This document shows positions 32,143 to 45,386 of a stretch of 64,000 bases of DNA, in pieces. Position numbers and translations under genes: made by a program. The stretch is taken from contig VWND01000004.1 of assembly GCA_009599575.1 (NCBI GenBank), positions 736,001-800,000 of the forward strand. The letters are read 5' to 3'. Source of the DNA: Blumeriella jaapii (taxonomy: Eukaryota > Ascomycota > Leotiomycetes > Helotiales > Drepanopezizaceae). Every line of letters begins with the position of its first letter. The first letter of the stretch is position 1. The notes under the pieces are model-generated. The model had not been told where the DNA came from. It searched no databases and saw nothing but the letters and a program-made list of their open reading frames with translations.

Positions 32143-33781
32143 GACGAGTCGAGTCGAGTTGTGCTGAACTTACGTGGTTGGGGTTGGGTGCTCGTGAGAG
32201 GAAGGGAAGGGAAGGGAAGGCAAACAGCCGGATCAGCGATCAGCCGGGCCAGCCTTGGCAGACCCTTTCCGTAAACGGTGCTGTACAGTGCAGTACCGAA
32301 CGGTGCTACAGCTCTGTATGTGTACATACATAGTACATCGTACATACTACATACAGAAGTCCCTTGCTTACAGTTCGGGTACTTATCTATCTAAGTTGTA
32401 CAGTACATCGTATTCCAGGGTGTAGGGATCGGGATGCCCTCGGAACCGATGTCCCGCCCGCCTTTTCTGGTCATTCATTCTAGAAACACTTTCGAGAATC
32501 CAGTACTGTACTGTACTGTACTGTACATACGGTATAGCTATCGAGCGAGCGAGCGAGCGCGCCTTGGTCCTCGGCTTGTAGCTCCTTGCTCAGCTGACGC
32601 CGCATCTTGCGACCGTAATAAGTGGTCTTATTCTGCAACGTCTGGAGTCTGGTCGTCTGGTTGTCTAGCCTAGATTGCCAGGCTGGCTGCCACTCTGTGA
32701 GACTTCCGGCTGACGGGAACGCCGCCTAGGCGACTGACCACCTACTGCTACAGTACACATATAGTACGTACTGTACTGTGGGCGTGCTGTCAAAATCTCG
32801 CCCATCAAACGAACTCTATTACTACCTGTACACAGTATGTGTACACAGTACAGACAGTACTGTACACTACTGTGTACACTACTGTACTGTACATCTGGTA
32901 CTCCTTTGGCTATGACTCGCCCACGTCGGTTTCATACCAGTCAGTCCAGTACACGCTGGCCTGCATGCGCAGCGAGCCTTATCGCGATCTGGGGCTCGTG
33001 TCGAGCAGACCCTTCTTCATACATACAGTACAGTGCTGTACATAGCTGATTGAAGGACAGTGCTCCATCCAAACAATACGCCAATCAGGATAACAATCAA
33101 GGCCGGCTTGTTGCGGCTCTCCTTTTGATTGAATGTAAGATTCCTCAAGGTTCACGCTACGGAAGGACTTGCTTGTTTGACAGCGGTGTCTGAATCGATT
33201 GATGCATAGCATCCCGTACGGACAGGAGAAGTCCTTTGAAGCTCACATAAGTGTCATCTTGATTCTCGACAAGACCCCTTCTGTACAGACTCCAATGAAC
33301 TATCCGCTTGAAATCATAAAGGCGCTGATGCCTAGATGACATCTCTTGACAGAACAGCTGATGGAAGCATCGATTGTACTGTAATACTGTAGTATCTGCG
33401 AAGGATCCCACACCTGTCCCCTGGGCAGCTCTGCATTTTCTAGTACGTCATTTCCATGCAGCCCTTATCTATGATCTGGCCCAAACACTTGATGCCTCCA
33501 ATCGCCACGCGTCTGCTTCAAATTATATTTCCTTTTTCAGATCTTGTTTTTCAAATTCAAACACTCCCTGAGAGCTTGGGATTTCACATCAACATAAGGC
33601 GTGCCGCGTGGAACTCTGCAATAAGACCGTTGCAACGGGTACTAGTCTCGCCTTGTACAAAGAAGCTATGTACTGTACTGTAGATAATCCTGGCCGCAGT
33701 AATCGACATGACTATCATCGAATGCGGTCGGTTGGGGTTTGTATGCACAGTGCTGTACCGTAACATCCTGCCAAGCTAAAA

Positions 33782-34050
33782 CCAAGGGGGGAAAGTAAAA
33801 CAGAATAGAAAAGAAAAGACAACGTACTGTAAAGAGTAAAAAAAAAGGAAGAAGGAAAAGGAAAGGTGAGAAGAAAAAAAAGATAAGAAGAAAGAAAAGG
33901 TAAAAAGAAAAAAAAGGTAAACAGAGCAAAAGTTTAAAAGACACAAAAAATGTTTAATAGGAAAAAAATGGTGAAAAGAAAAAAAAAAGGGGGTAAGGGG
34001 GGAAAAAAGGCACGAAGAGAAAAGTAGGAAGAACAAAGTGAGGAAAAGGA
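33782..34050. repeat. A-rich polypurine segment
   Basis: About 270 bp that is over 90 per cent purine on the plus strand, made of GGAAAAAGAAAAAAAAGG-like units with decay. It encodes only Phe/Leu-rich repeat ORFs on the other strand. Confidence 0.7.
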
Positions 34051-34525
34051 CGCAACAGCTAGTCGTTGAATCAGCCAGGACGGGGACCATAATGACAGAG
34101 ATATAAATAACTGTGGTTACTATGCTATTTAACAGCCAAAGTCGAGAAGGGCCGTTGGGAGTCAGCACCAAGACCTTCGAGGGTTTCTGCGAACCCCATC
34201 AGCATTGTCACTTTGTGACAGTTGCTATCAGCCATTGAAATTTCTTCCTTGACTTGGAAAGCAAATTTGAGGAAGAGAAACAGGAGCACCCGTAGCTATT
34301 GTACAGTACAACAAGCGACCTGCCAATACCACACCAAGCTCACTCTAGTGTGTCTGTCACCTGATAGGGCGTTTTCTTGGCGTGACAACAACCTTCCTTG
34401 CCTCACCCACCCTTCTCCATACCGCGTTGAAGATCCATCACCGCGTTCTTGAAACAACCCACGATCTTACGTGTCTCTACCTTCTCCATACCGGGATACT
34501 CTATTGATACCCTCCGCGTTTGAAG

Positions 34526-37500
34526 ATGCCACGCTCGATCCACAGTGACGATGAGACTGCCGATGAAGGCGATCACGAGCTTATGTATTCCCACGGTCCT
34601 TTGACCGAGGAAGAATTACACGAAAAGTAGGTAGAGACTCCAACGCTTGTCATTCTCACACTGACCTGGAAGATATCCTGATCGTCCCAAGAACAAACGG
34701 AAAACACCGCCATTCCATCAACTCGTCACTGGTCTTTTCGTGCCCTTGACAGAAAACAAAGCAAAAGTTGGCGGGCCGGCAGGAAACAGACAAAAGAAGG
34801 GGCCCGGATCCAAAACAATGACCCCTCACGAGAGACGCAAACACATCCTTGAGCGATTCGTCTCCAGATGGCGCAGCGAGGTCGGGAAGGATTTTTACCC
34901 CGCGATACGCCTTATCCTTCCGGGGAGGGATCGTGACCGGCCCATGTATGGACTGAAGGAGAAGAGTATTGGTAGACTGGTCGTGAAGATGGTGAAAATA
35001 AATCCGCGTTCCGAAGACGCCACGAACTTGACGGACTGGAAGAGGATCAATTCAGCGAGCAAGAGTGCTGGAGACTTTGCCGGCAGATGCTACGAGGTTC
35101 TCTCGAAACGTTCTATGCGAACACAAGTTGGTAACTTGCGCATTGCAGAGGTCAATGCCTTACTTGACCAACTCGCCGCTGTATCTAAAGAATCGGATCA
35201 GCTGCCAATCTTCGAGAAGTTCTATAGTAGCATGAACGCGGAGGAGCTTATGTGGTTAATTCGCATCATCCTGCGTCAGATGAAGATTGGAGCAACCGAG
35301 AAAACGGTTCTTGATGTGAGTGCTATTCATGGATCCTCAGAATACGCGTTGATAGATGGAATCAGGTTTGGCATCCTGACGGTGACGCTCTATTCAACGT
35401 TTCGTCAAGCTTGAGACGTGTGTGCTGGGAATTAGTCGATCCCACTATTGATCTCGGTAGCGAAGACAAGGGAATCCAAATCATGGGTTGTTTTCAGCCC
35501 CAGCTCGCCCAGTTCCAGTCGCATTCATTCGAACTCATGATCGAAAAAATGAGGCTCGAGGAACATCCCGACGATCCTCAAAAACGGCCTTTCTGGATCG
35601 AGGAAAAACTGGATGGGAGCGCATGCAAATGCACATGCAGACTGGTGAGGACGGAACACGACAATTCGCATGGTATTCCCGCAAGGCCACTGACTACACG
35701 TACCTGTATGGTTCTAGCCATAAAGATGAAAAATCTGCCCTAACCCGATTCATTGAGAATGCATTTACCAGGAACGTAAGGAACATCATTCTCGATGGAG
35801 AAATGATTACTTGGAATATGGACGCTGACAAAATTGTGGCTTTTGGTACCTTGAAAACAGCTGCTATTTCAGAGCAAACCAACCCATACCAAGCCGGTAC
35901 CGGCAACCGACCGTTGTTTCGTGTCTTTGACTGCTTGTACCTCAATCACAAGCCGATCACGATGTTCACCTTGCGTGAAAGACGCAAAGCTCTCGAAAGA
36001 TCTGTTCAGAATGTCTACCGTAGACTTGAAATTCATCAATATCACGAGGAAACCTCGTCGGCGAACATCGAGAAACGATTACGCAAGGTCATTGCTGATG
36101 GTCACGAAGGGCTAGTTCTGAAGAACCCAGGATCTGTGTACTCCCTCAATGAAAGGAACAACATGTGGATGAAAGTTAAGCCCGAGTACATGACCGAGTT
36201 CGGCGAATCTCTTGATCTTGTCGTGATTGGCGGATATTACGGAGGTGGCCATCGGGGTGGCAAGCTGGCTTCTTTCTTATGTGGACTACGAGTGAATCAA
36301 GATCAAATCGCTCGTGGTAAGTCACAAGTCCTCTCTCCAGGGGAGCAATAAATTCTTACGATTTTTATTACAGGTGCGCATCCGATGAAATGCTTTTCGT
36401 TCTGCAGGGTTGGAGGTGGCTTCCGAGGCGAAGATTATGCCAAAATTCATCACCAAACAGACGGCAAATGGATTCCTTGGGACCGTAAGCGGCCGCCCAA
36501 TGAGTACATCAAACTTGGTGGCGGCGACAGGCAGTGTGAAAAACCGGATGTGTGGATCAAGCCGTCCGAATCTATTGTCCTGGAAATCAAGGCAGCGTCA
36601 GTGGAGGCGTCCGACCAGTTCGGAACAAGATTCACTTTGAGATTCCCTCGTTTCAGAAGAATCAAGGATGAAAAAAGCTGGGAACAAGCCCTCTCGATAG
36701 ATGAATTCGATGAGTTAAAGCAAAGGGCTGAAGAGGAGTCGAAAACCAAGGAGATCAAGTTCGAAAACCGCAAGAGAACGAAGAGATTGAAGAAGGAATA
36801 CAATATTGCTGGTAATGACAGCAAAGTCAAGATACAGTATGCAGGACCGAGAACCAAAATCTTCGAAGGCCTGAACTTTTGCGTCTTGAGCGACTCGCAG
36901 CAGGCCCCAAAGAGAACCAAGGCAGAAATCGAACAAGCATCAAGAGCAATGGCGGTAACATCTTCCAGGCCCCCGGTGCAGCGCCGACCATGATTTGTAT
37001 TGGAGACAAAAGGGTCGTCAAAGTTGCAAGTTTGATGAAAATGGGACAAAAGGACATCGTGAAACCGGCATGGGTGCATGATGCTCTGAAGCAAGCAGAT
37101 ATTGATGGGCCCGACAGGAGCCGTCACTTGCTTCCGTTCGAGCCAAGTCATATGTTCCATGTCGCTGGCGGCTCAAGTAAAGAGATTGAGAGCAATGTTG
37201 ACGTGTACGGTGACAGTTACGCCCGGGATACCAATCCTCGAGAGCTCAAGACCCTGTTGGATAATATGATACACCCCAAAAATTCGTCCTTCTCGGCACA
37301 AGAGTTCTTGGCCCAACTGGATAGGCACGGCAAGGGACTTGAAGATTCGCCTGGTTCCATGTTCGCGAGATGTGTCGTTCGCTTTGTGTCTGGGGATGAA
37401 GAGAGGGCGAGGAGCAAGATCGACAATACGATAGTCCAGAGTCGATTCCAATTTGCTGGTGGCACGATCGCGGACCGTGATGAAAATGAAGCCATCACAC

Positions 37501-37655
37501 ATTACGTGCTCCTGGACCAAGACCGAGGCTTGGTCAACGATTTACGCGAAAAAGCCTCTCGGCTGACGAGGAGACCGAAAGTTGTGACCTTGAGCTGGCT
37601 CAAGGATAGCTGGGAAGAGAAGACGCTGCTGGACGAGGAGCTATACGTGTTATAA
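34526..37655 (+). CDS. LIG4: DNA ligase IV (non-homologous end joining)
   Basis: Four exons: 34526-34626, 34673-35315, 35366-36316 and 36374-37655. The introns of 46, 50 and 57 nt are GT-AG and join in frame, giving 992 residues. The N-terminus (ELMYSHGPLTEEELHEKYPD) and the DNA-binding domain (RRKHILERFVSRWRSEVGKD, MYGLKEKSIGRLVVKMVKI, KSAGDFAGRCYEVLSKR) match Lig4. Motif I is EEKLDGER, with the adenylated Lys near residue 329. Later nucleotidyltransferase motifs are ILDGEMITWN, RVFDCLYLNHKP, DGHEGLVLKNP and MWMKVKPEYM. Two BRCT domains (from GLNFCVLSDS, and from ARCVVRFVSGDEE) flank the linker that binds the XRCC4-like partner Lif1. Role: sealing of double-strand breaks; the Neurospora equivalent is mus-53. 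Two single-base gaps break the frame. One lies at 35615-35617 inside KLDGER itself (GATGGGAGC where GATGGGGAGC is expected). The other is near 36935-36938, before IKSNGGNIFQAPG. Both look like sequence errors. Confidence 0.94.
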
Positions 37656-38490
37656 GGTCTTTGGAATGACAGGGAAGTTAGAACAACAGGCGTTGTCCAT
37701 GAATCGATAAGAACCTCTCGCTGATGAATTCGTAGCCAGCCTGAATCGTCGCATGCCTCTTTCTGAACTCCTCACTTGATGAAGAGCTCTTGCTAGATCG
37801 TCCATTCATACCAACCCCCCTCGAGCTCACAGTTGCGGAGGCAAATCTGTTGGGATATGGGTCACGTGTAGTCATGTGGCTACGTGCCCATTGCACGTGA
37901 TGGCTCGCACGACTTGGCGCCAGGAACCACATATCCTAGGAACTCGTACTATAGCTATGTAGGTAGCTACTAGAAGACCAGACACCAGCAACAATATCGG
38001 CTTGTTGATGAGTGAGTGGCTTCTACACCTCAGAGATGAGTCTCGCTTGTCTCTTCGAGCGCTTTGTTCCACATGCCCGTAGGGGGGGGGAGAGGTTTAT
38101 TCTTTCTTCTTTCTCCCTCCCTCTCCACCCCCCCCTTTTCTTTCTTGAGAAGCTGTGAATCACGAAACACAGCAAGCATAACTACTTATTGTAATTCGAG
38201 AAATGCCATCGGCATCGCCTCTCGAAAGCCAAACATACCCCGTCTTAGGCATGCTCTTCCCACCGGCAGCTTGTTGACACGAATTCAGACCTACCCAGCC
38301 TACGAGGCAGTTGAGGGGCACTCTCGTCACCGACGAGCGGTGACACCGGACTACAAGGGTTGTAGGAGTCTCAGGCTAGAGAGGAAATCGGGGGACGTGG
38401 AAGGGTGCTGTACTGTAAGATGGCAGGGGGGAACGGTTGTGTGTTGCGTAAGGGGAGGTGGAGGGAGATAAAAACCGCGCTAAACGAGAG

Positions 38491-38529
<39 letters not shown>

Positions 38530-39322
38530 CCGTGGTACTCATGATGATTGGATGCTGGGCACTATGAATGGCTTTAGATATGCGAGCGAGGGGAGTTCCG
38601 TAAGGTGCACACCATGTAAACATCATGCTCTGATGGACAGGAGTTTCATTTGGGCAAGCAGATTTCCACGGTTGGCCGACATGCAGCTGGGGATTTTCAT
38701 TGACAACACCACCACCAGCACGAGGGAAATTTCCTCAGTCAGTGTTTTTCGCTTTAAAAAAAGCCATGCCATGTCATTACCTCGAAACCCGACCTAGAGC
38801 GACCAGACCTGACGGCATGGCTGAGCCATCAAGATCCGATGGCACTTGAGTATGTGCTTATTAAGTTCACTGGTACCGGTCTTCTTGATGACTGCTGTTG
38901 GCTGGTCACTGGTCAGTAGTCATGGTCTCATACATAGACAATCAACTATCATTTGCTACCTAAGCACATCTAATATGGTTGTGAACTACTGCACGCCTCT
39001 CAGTCAGCGCTTGCCCGACCCATACTGAGTGCTCGCATCTGCTCACATTCTCTGGTATTGTGTGGTGTGTTTTTCTTAGTTCATTTTCCCAAGATGCATA
39101 GGTAGAGATACTGTAGGTGAGGATGGAGATACCCACACTGCTTACCCAATTCAGATATCCTGCCAGCCAAGTGAAAGCAAACATGTGTCGTAACGTTTGC
39201 TCTGTCATGGTCGTCAAGACCCTTGGGTACTAGATAGTAGTTACATACAGTACGTCTCAACGCAGGTAGGGGTCATTGATACTCACTTACTTCGAGACCT
39301 ACATAAGTACTGTAGTTAGGTA
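37656..39322. other. Spacer between LIG4 and the transposon nest
   Basis: 1.7 kb without a supported gene. It contains clustered CACGTG/ACGTG motifs (37862-37905), C/T-rich runs (38095-38140) and an (AG)n tract of about 15 units (38497-38527). Small ORFs have no protein-like conservation pattern. Confidence 0.55.
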
Positions 39323-39369
39323 CAGTAGGGTGCAAAAAGTCTCTGCACACCAGCAGCCAAGGTAGCCAA
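39323..39369 (+). repeat. Left TIR of the Tc1/impala-like element
   Basis: 47 bp, pairing with 52530-52579. Differences are G/C at position 7, C/G at position 19 and one length change in the CAC-CC run. Confidence 0.8.
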
Positions 39370-39373
39370 AAGG

Positions 39374-39635
39374 TGTGACGATCTAATCAGTCGGAGGGCT
39401 GGGAGATCAGTCAACTGGTCGCCGTGTTCATATGGTATAAAACGAGCCTTTGGTTCTGTAACAAAGATATTCACTTAGAATTAACAACTGCAAAAAGCAA
39501 AGGTTGCTAAAGGGAGAGAGCCTTATATATATAATAGTCTCCACAATTGATAGAAGACCTACCAGGAGACCAGAGAGCTTGCAATTATACGTAGTTACTG
39601 GGGTAACGCGAGAGGCAAACGAATAAGTCGTCATA
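39374..39635 (-). repeat. Old copy 3' LTR (left)
   Basis: Begins TGTGACGATCTAATCAG on the plus strand and ends TCGTCATA. It is about 85-90 per cent similar to the LTRs of the young copy in reverse complement. The adjoining CCCCCCC (39639-39645) is the complement of the polypurine tract, which marks this as the 3' LTR of a minus-strand element. Confidence 0.9.
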
Positions 39636-42600
39636 TTACCCCCCCGTCCGAAAAAAGCGCGCTCTCGAGCTTTTATCCATTGATACGTCGCTATCCAAAT
39701 GATCGTACGAATTCAAACCTTCGGAATACGCTTTTAGCCAATCTACAAGTTTTGCAAAAGAACCGGAAAGCTTTTTATACGCTAAATAAAAGTCGCGCAC
39801 TTTCAGGGGAGCGTATATAAAATCAGACGCGAAGTACTACGTAAAATTTTTATCTAAGCCTACTTAAAAAATTCTATATTAAAAAGTCTTCCGCTGCATT
39901 CGATAAGCGATTAATTTTTCGACTTCGTATTTAAGCTCACCAGTTATATTAATAGATTCAGGGGCTGGATTAATCTGACCTGGAAGCGCGTCGTCAGCTG
40001 CTTTACGCAGTCGATTAGCGTGAAAAACTGGTGTACGTTTATAGTATTAAAAAAGTTTAGCTTAAAAACGTTGTCGAAAATTTTGGCTACAATTTTAAAA
40101 GGGCCGTTTGTAGGGTTGTCGAGCTTGCGGAAGGGCCGGAAGGTCGGAAATAGACGCATATCGAGCCATACGTAGTCGCTAACGTCAAAATCGATCGCGC
40201 GGCGAAATTTATTCGTATTTTTTTTTATTTTTTCGTAGGCTTATTAGAAATGCGATTTGGCGAGGTTTTAAACGTCGTAATGGCGGCGAGCGTACGCACG
40301 AGCTTCGTTTGCGTTTAGCTTATATAAAAAATTGGGAAAAAAGGAAGTATCGAGCTTCCAGTTTTAATTGGTATAGGAAATGTAACCGTATACAATTTCA
40401 AAAGGTGAAAGGCCACCTAGATTTTCGTAAAGAAGAACCATTTGGGCGAAATCTATTATTAAAAGAAATTCGCTCCAATCGTTTTGATAAAAATTTACGA
40501 AAGGTCGAAAGCGTTTTTACAGGTATTAGTTATAAATTTCGGTCTGACCGTCGGTTTTAAAATAAGCGGCTGTCGAAAGTTTTAGTTGCGTATCGAATAT
40601 TTTGTTTAATTCAAACCAGAAGATAAACCAATATTAAAAGCCACGATCGCTAATAATACTTTTTAAAAGGCCAAAATACTTGTATACATAAAATATATAC
40701 AATTTAGCGAAGCTTCGAGCGTCGATATTTTTATGGCAGGAAATCGAAATAATTTGCTTGGAAAAGCGATTTATTATTACGAACACGTTATCGTAACCGT
40801 ATTTGTTTTTATTAAAACTGCAAAAATCTATTATAACGTGCTTTCAAAAATGGTCAGAAACAGAAAGCTGAAAAAAGCCGGGGCGCTTATTTTTTAAAAC
40901 AAAACTTCTTCGATAAGCGTAATAATTGCGATAGTATTATTTTACGAAAGCTGTTATACCTCGCTAATAATATTAGTTCGAAAGCAATTGCGTAGTTTTG
41001 CGAGCGCTAGAATAAGCGGTAGAAATCTGGTCGTATATTTCTTATATAAAGGCCAAACGAAAATGATCGACGTTTGGTACTATCAGGCGACCGTAATATA
41101 ATAGCAGGTCGCGTTTAAATATATACGAAAACGAAATATTATTATCGTCGTTTCTTTTCGTAGCGTTTCGTACAACTTTTTTTCGAAGGGCCATCAAGCT
41201 GCTGGCTATGCGATTAACGTGGAAAAACTGGTCAACGACACGGAGTGCGGAAAAAAAATCAGCTATTTCAACGATAAAAACAGCTGTTTCGAAGGCCGTG
41301 GAAAATCGAAGTTTTTTAATCAAAAGGCGGTAATCGATCTGATTTGTTCGAAAAAAGATTTGCAGGCGCTGGATGCGTTTAAAAAAGTTTTAACGGTCGA
41401 ATTCGCTCGTACGACGTATTAATGCGTCAGCCAAAGGATTATGTTTATTTAGTTTATACGTAATAAAAAAATTGTAATCGGCGAAAAGCTCGGCCCAGCG
41501 TATTTGTCGAGCGTTTAAAAGTTTAGAAATTATAAAATACTCCAAGGCTTTATAATTAATGATTATTTTAATCTGATAAATTAAATTAGTTAGCTCAGCA
41601 CGAAAATTGCTTAGAAATCTTACGATTGCAAGCATTTTTTTATTGTATACGACGTAGTTTAGCTTTGCGAAAGCTATGGTTTTGCTGAAATAGGCGACTG
41701 GAAGCCAATCGTCGCTATGGAATTGCGAAAGCACAAAAGCTACTACGCCGTCGGAAGCGTCAGTTTTTAATATACAAAAAAGATTTTGCCTGTAATATTA
41801 TAGAACTAATGCAATAATAAAGGCTAGTATAAAAAGGTCGAAACTTTTCTAATATTCAAAAGTGAAATTAAAAAGAACGTTAACCTTAATCAAATAAACC
41901 AAAGGTTTTGCAATTATACCGTAGTTTTTAATAAAACGTCGGTAAAAGTTACAAAAACCAAAGAAGTTTTATACACTTTTTATAATAGTAAAAGGTTTTT
42001 AATAGGCGACCACGAAGACTTTTTCTGGGTTTATTTCTAAGCTTTTAGTTAAAATAATAAAACTTAGATAACGGATCCGAGTAACGTTGAATTTAAACTT
42101 TCGAATATCGGCCTGTAATTCAGCGTCAGCGAGCTTTTGAAGTATTTTACGAACGTGTATAACGTATTTTAAAAGGTCGGACGAATAAATAAAAATATTA
42201 TTCAAATATACAATGCAGAAATCGTTTAAATAGTCGAAAAGAACGTCGTTTATATAGCGTTGATAAATTGCGGATTTATTAGTAAGGCCAAAAGATAGCA
42301 TTTTGCACTTATAGGCGCCGTAACGCGTACGAAACGTCGTTAGTTTTTTACTGGCGGGATCCATTCGAATTTTATAAAAGGCTTGACGAATATCGAGCTT
42401 CGTAAAAATTCGCGCTTTCGAAAAACGAGCAAAAGTTTTATCGATAAAAGGGAGGGGGTAGCGATTTTTACGAATAATATTATTAAAAGTTCGATAATCG
42501 ATACAAAAACGTAATAAACCGTCGGGTTTTTTAGCGAAAAGCACTGGAGCAGCGAAAAGAGCGGTGGAAGATTCGATAAAGCTTTTATTAAAATTATTTT

Positions 42601-45381
42601 GCAAATAGGTTTTGATAATTTCGAGCTTTGAAATCGATATTTTATACAAAAAAATATATTTCAGCTTTTTTTATTTACAATAAGTTCGATCTTATGGTCG
42701 TAGGGCCGGTAAGGGGCTAGCTCGTTATTGGCGGCTTTAAAAAACACGTGTTCGAAGTTTTTGTATTCCGGGGAAAAAGATTCGAGGAAAAGTTTATTCG
42801 AAATTAGCTTCGCTAAGCTGATTAAAAGGGTCGAAATCGATATTTTATTGGTTTTGAAACGTTCGAAAAAACTATAAAATTGGATTTTAAAAAAAGTGTT
42901 GTACGTAAGGTCGTTTAGTATTTTGTCGATCTCGTATAAAAAGGTTGAAAACATTTTAATTGCTTTTTTTCTAAAAATCAGTTTGAAAGCGTATGTAATA
43001 ATTTGGCAGATGGAAATTGGGTAAGCAGTAGATTAAAAGATTCGTTTTCGAACTGGTCGTTTAAAAAATTCAAAAGGTGGCTTGTCTAAATTATCGATTA
43101 TATTAAGCTGAAAGGCTATCGCGGCGAAAGCTTTTTTTCGGTTTTTAATATAATTGTTTTTCGTAAAACGAAAAAGCTGTTCTGACGAAAGAAAAAGAAA
43201 AAAAAAAGAAATAATAAAAAAAGAATCGGCAGCCTGGGAAAATGGTGTAATTTCTTGTATTATCCCATTGGCGTCGCTATCGAAATTAACACCGCGAATA
43301 AAATTCGACCTTTTCGCGCTTCGCATAGCGTCGTAAATTTGCCATAATTGATTAAGGTTTTTGTCACGTTTTACAGCGTCGTTTTGATAGCGAAATTAAA
43401 TTTTTCGGAAGTGCAAATAAAAAACTTTAATACAACGAGCGTAAAAGGCTGTGGAAGGATAAAATTTCGGCTAATAAAACTTGCGTTTATTACAATCTAG
43501 TAAAACTTAATATTCGGCCAACCAAGCTTTTTCTAGAATTATACTATAATTTCCGAGGTTAGTAATTAAAAAAATAAACGATTATATTCGATTATTAATA
43601 ATAAAATTGAAAAGCGTAAAATATGTGATTAAATGGCTACGAGCTTTATTATACTTTTTTACAGAAAAAAAAGCCGGGAAAAGTTAAATCAAAGGTTTTA
43701 AAAAAAAAAAAAAAAATTTAATCAGCGCCGAATCGATTAACGCATAACCGTTCGCTTTAAAGTCGGCGAGCGCTTTTATTTTATACGAAAAGCCATTTTT
43801 AATAAATATAACGGGAATTGTTAATAAATCGCTATTAAAAAGCTTTCGAACGTTAAAATAACGCATATCGCGCAATACGTTCAAAAAGAAAGCTTTGCTT
43901 AGGCCTGGGCGTTTCCCCGACTGGCGGAAAAGCTTTCAATTTTCTTATATGCGTTTTGAAAATCGTCTGGAAAAAGGTTTTCGTTTTTACTATTACTATC
44001 AGAAGGCGAATCTTCGGCCGGCTCGACCTCGTTTACATCTACTAGCCTGAGAGGGCTTTTGGATGGAACCGAGGATCGGCCCGTAAAAAATCGTACAAAT
44101 TGGCCTCGAATCTTCTGGTATAAAATAAAAAACGAGCGTTATCGTTGGTCCGATCGAAAGGAAAAAACGCTAGGGGGAGCGTTTTGGCGTGGAAAAAAAA
44201 AAAAAACAGAGGGCTGAAAAAAAGCCTGTGAAGTATCAGAACGATTTTCGTACGTACGATTTAACTCGTAATACGCTTTGGTTAAAAATTTATCATTTTG
44301 ATAAGTAGTAGATTTGGTTAAAGAGCGATTCGCGTATAAAATTCGTTTAGCCAACTGATTTTGTTTTTTTTGTCGAACGGCGGTAAGCTAATTTTTAAAA
44401 GTCGTTGTACGCGCCTATTCCAAATGCAGCTTTTCCCGTAGACGCTTTAGTATTTTATCGCGAAGAACGTTTCGAAGCTGTTTATTAATTCGTATTTAAG
44501 CGTTCGCTGCGAAAATAGAAAATCGCAGGTAAAAGCGCCAAAAATCGTCGTGCGTATTTATTGCAAGCATCTTAAATTCGTTTTCGGCCTTTTAAACGTC
44601 GGAAAAATCGGCCAGGAAATCGGCGACCTTTTTAATTAATTCTTCGGGAAAAATAAAATCGGAACGGTCCAAAATACGAAAGGTTAGAAACTCCTTTGCT
44701 ACGCTTTCGGTCTGATCGAATATATAATTTTTGCGAGATCGATCGCCAGCGAAATAATCGTAATAAAATTCGAAATTGTCGAAAACTTTAGTTTCTTAAT
44801 AGCGTGCTTTGTAATTTTTACTATTATTTAGTTTAAATTCAAGATTCGAAACGCGCTTTATACGAGCTAATCGAAAATCAGCAAATAAATGAAAACTATA
44901 GCGTTTAAAAAGCGCGTTAAAATTTTGGCCGTTATAAAAAAATCTAAAAAGAATTCGCGAAAAGCGTGAAGGTTAATTTGCAGCGTCTGTTAGTTAAAAT
45001 AAAACGTTGCGAGAAAAAGCAGCAGATTCGCGACTGGCAGAAATACGTTCGATGGATTTTACCAAACGTTTTAATTAAAAAGTCTGTCGCAGTTGTATAA
45101 TTTTCAAAAGTTGTCGTTTACGCTTTTGCGCTTTTTTCAATTGATTTTGCAAAAGTCTCAACTGAATACTTTCAGCGCTAGGCTGCAAAAAAAAAGTGGC
45201 AGGCGAAATGGTTGGCGCTCTGCCTTTTCCTTTGTTTTTTTTTCCTCGGGGGGAGGACTGTTCTTCAGAAAAAGAAGCTTCTGGGAAAGGCTGCTTTTTC
45301 GCTGATTAAAAAAAGGGAGGTTATGGTGTAATAGCAGAAGCTAAAAAGCTCTGCTAAAAGGAAAATCGTTGAACAAATGCT
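39636..45381 (-). pseudogene. RIP-degraded gag-pol of the old chromovirus copy
   Basis: Read on the minus strand from 45381 towards 39636, the order is: gag start region, gag tail (44139-44354), protease (43684-43884, AAATGGY-type remnants), pol spacer (43326-43033), reverse transcriptase (42649-41999), RNase H (41734-41390), integrase and chromodomain remnants. Fragments align collinearly with the young copy: LLRFCIDYRTFNNIIRKNRY, ARIFTKLDIRQAFYKIRMDP. The catalytic YLDD reads YLNN. Each domain is cut by several stops or frame changes, and Lys/Asn/Ile/Phe codons are over-represented, as C-to-T and G-to-A change predicts. Non-functional. Confidence 0.88.
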
Positions 45382-45386
45382 ATCCT
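45382..45386. repeat. Target-site duplication ATCCT (left copy)
   Basis: Direct repeat of 51786-51790, flanking the young chromovirus. It places the insertion in the GAAGGATGGCT region at the gag start of the old copy. Confidence 0.9.

Larger units (their letters stand above)
32017..34525. other. Divergent intergenic region upstream of LIG4
   Basis: 2.5 kb between the minus-strand gene starting at 32016 and LIG4. It contains the purine tract at 32044-32142, many GTACTGTAC / GTACAGTAC motifs (32280-32300, 32500-32530, 32750-32895, 33020-33045, 33368-33395, 33665-33685) and a strongly purine-biased A-rich segment (33782-34050). ORFs here are repeat- or composition-driven. Both promoters must lie within it. 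Confidence 0.55.
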
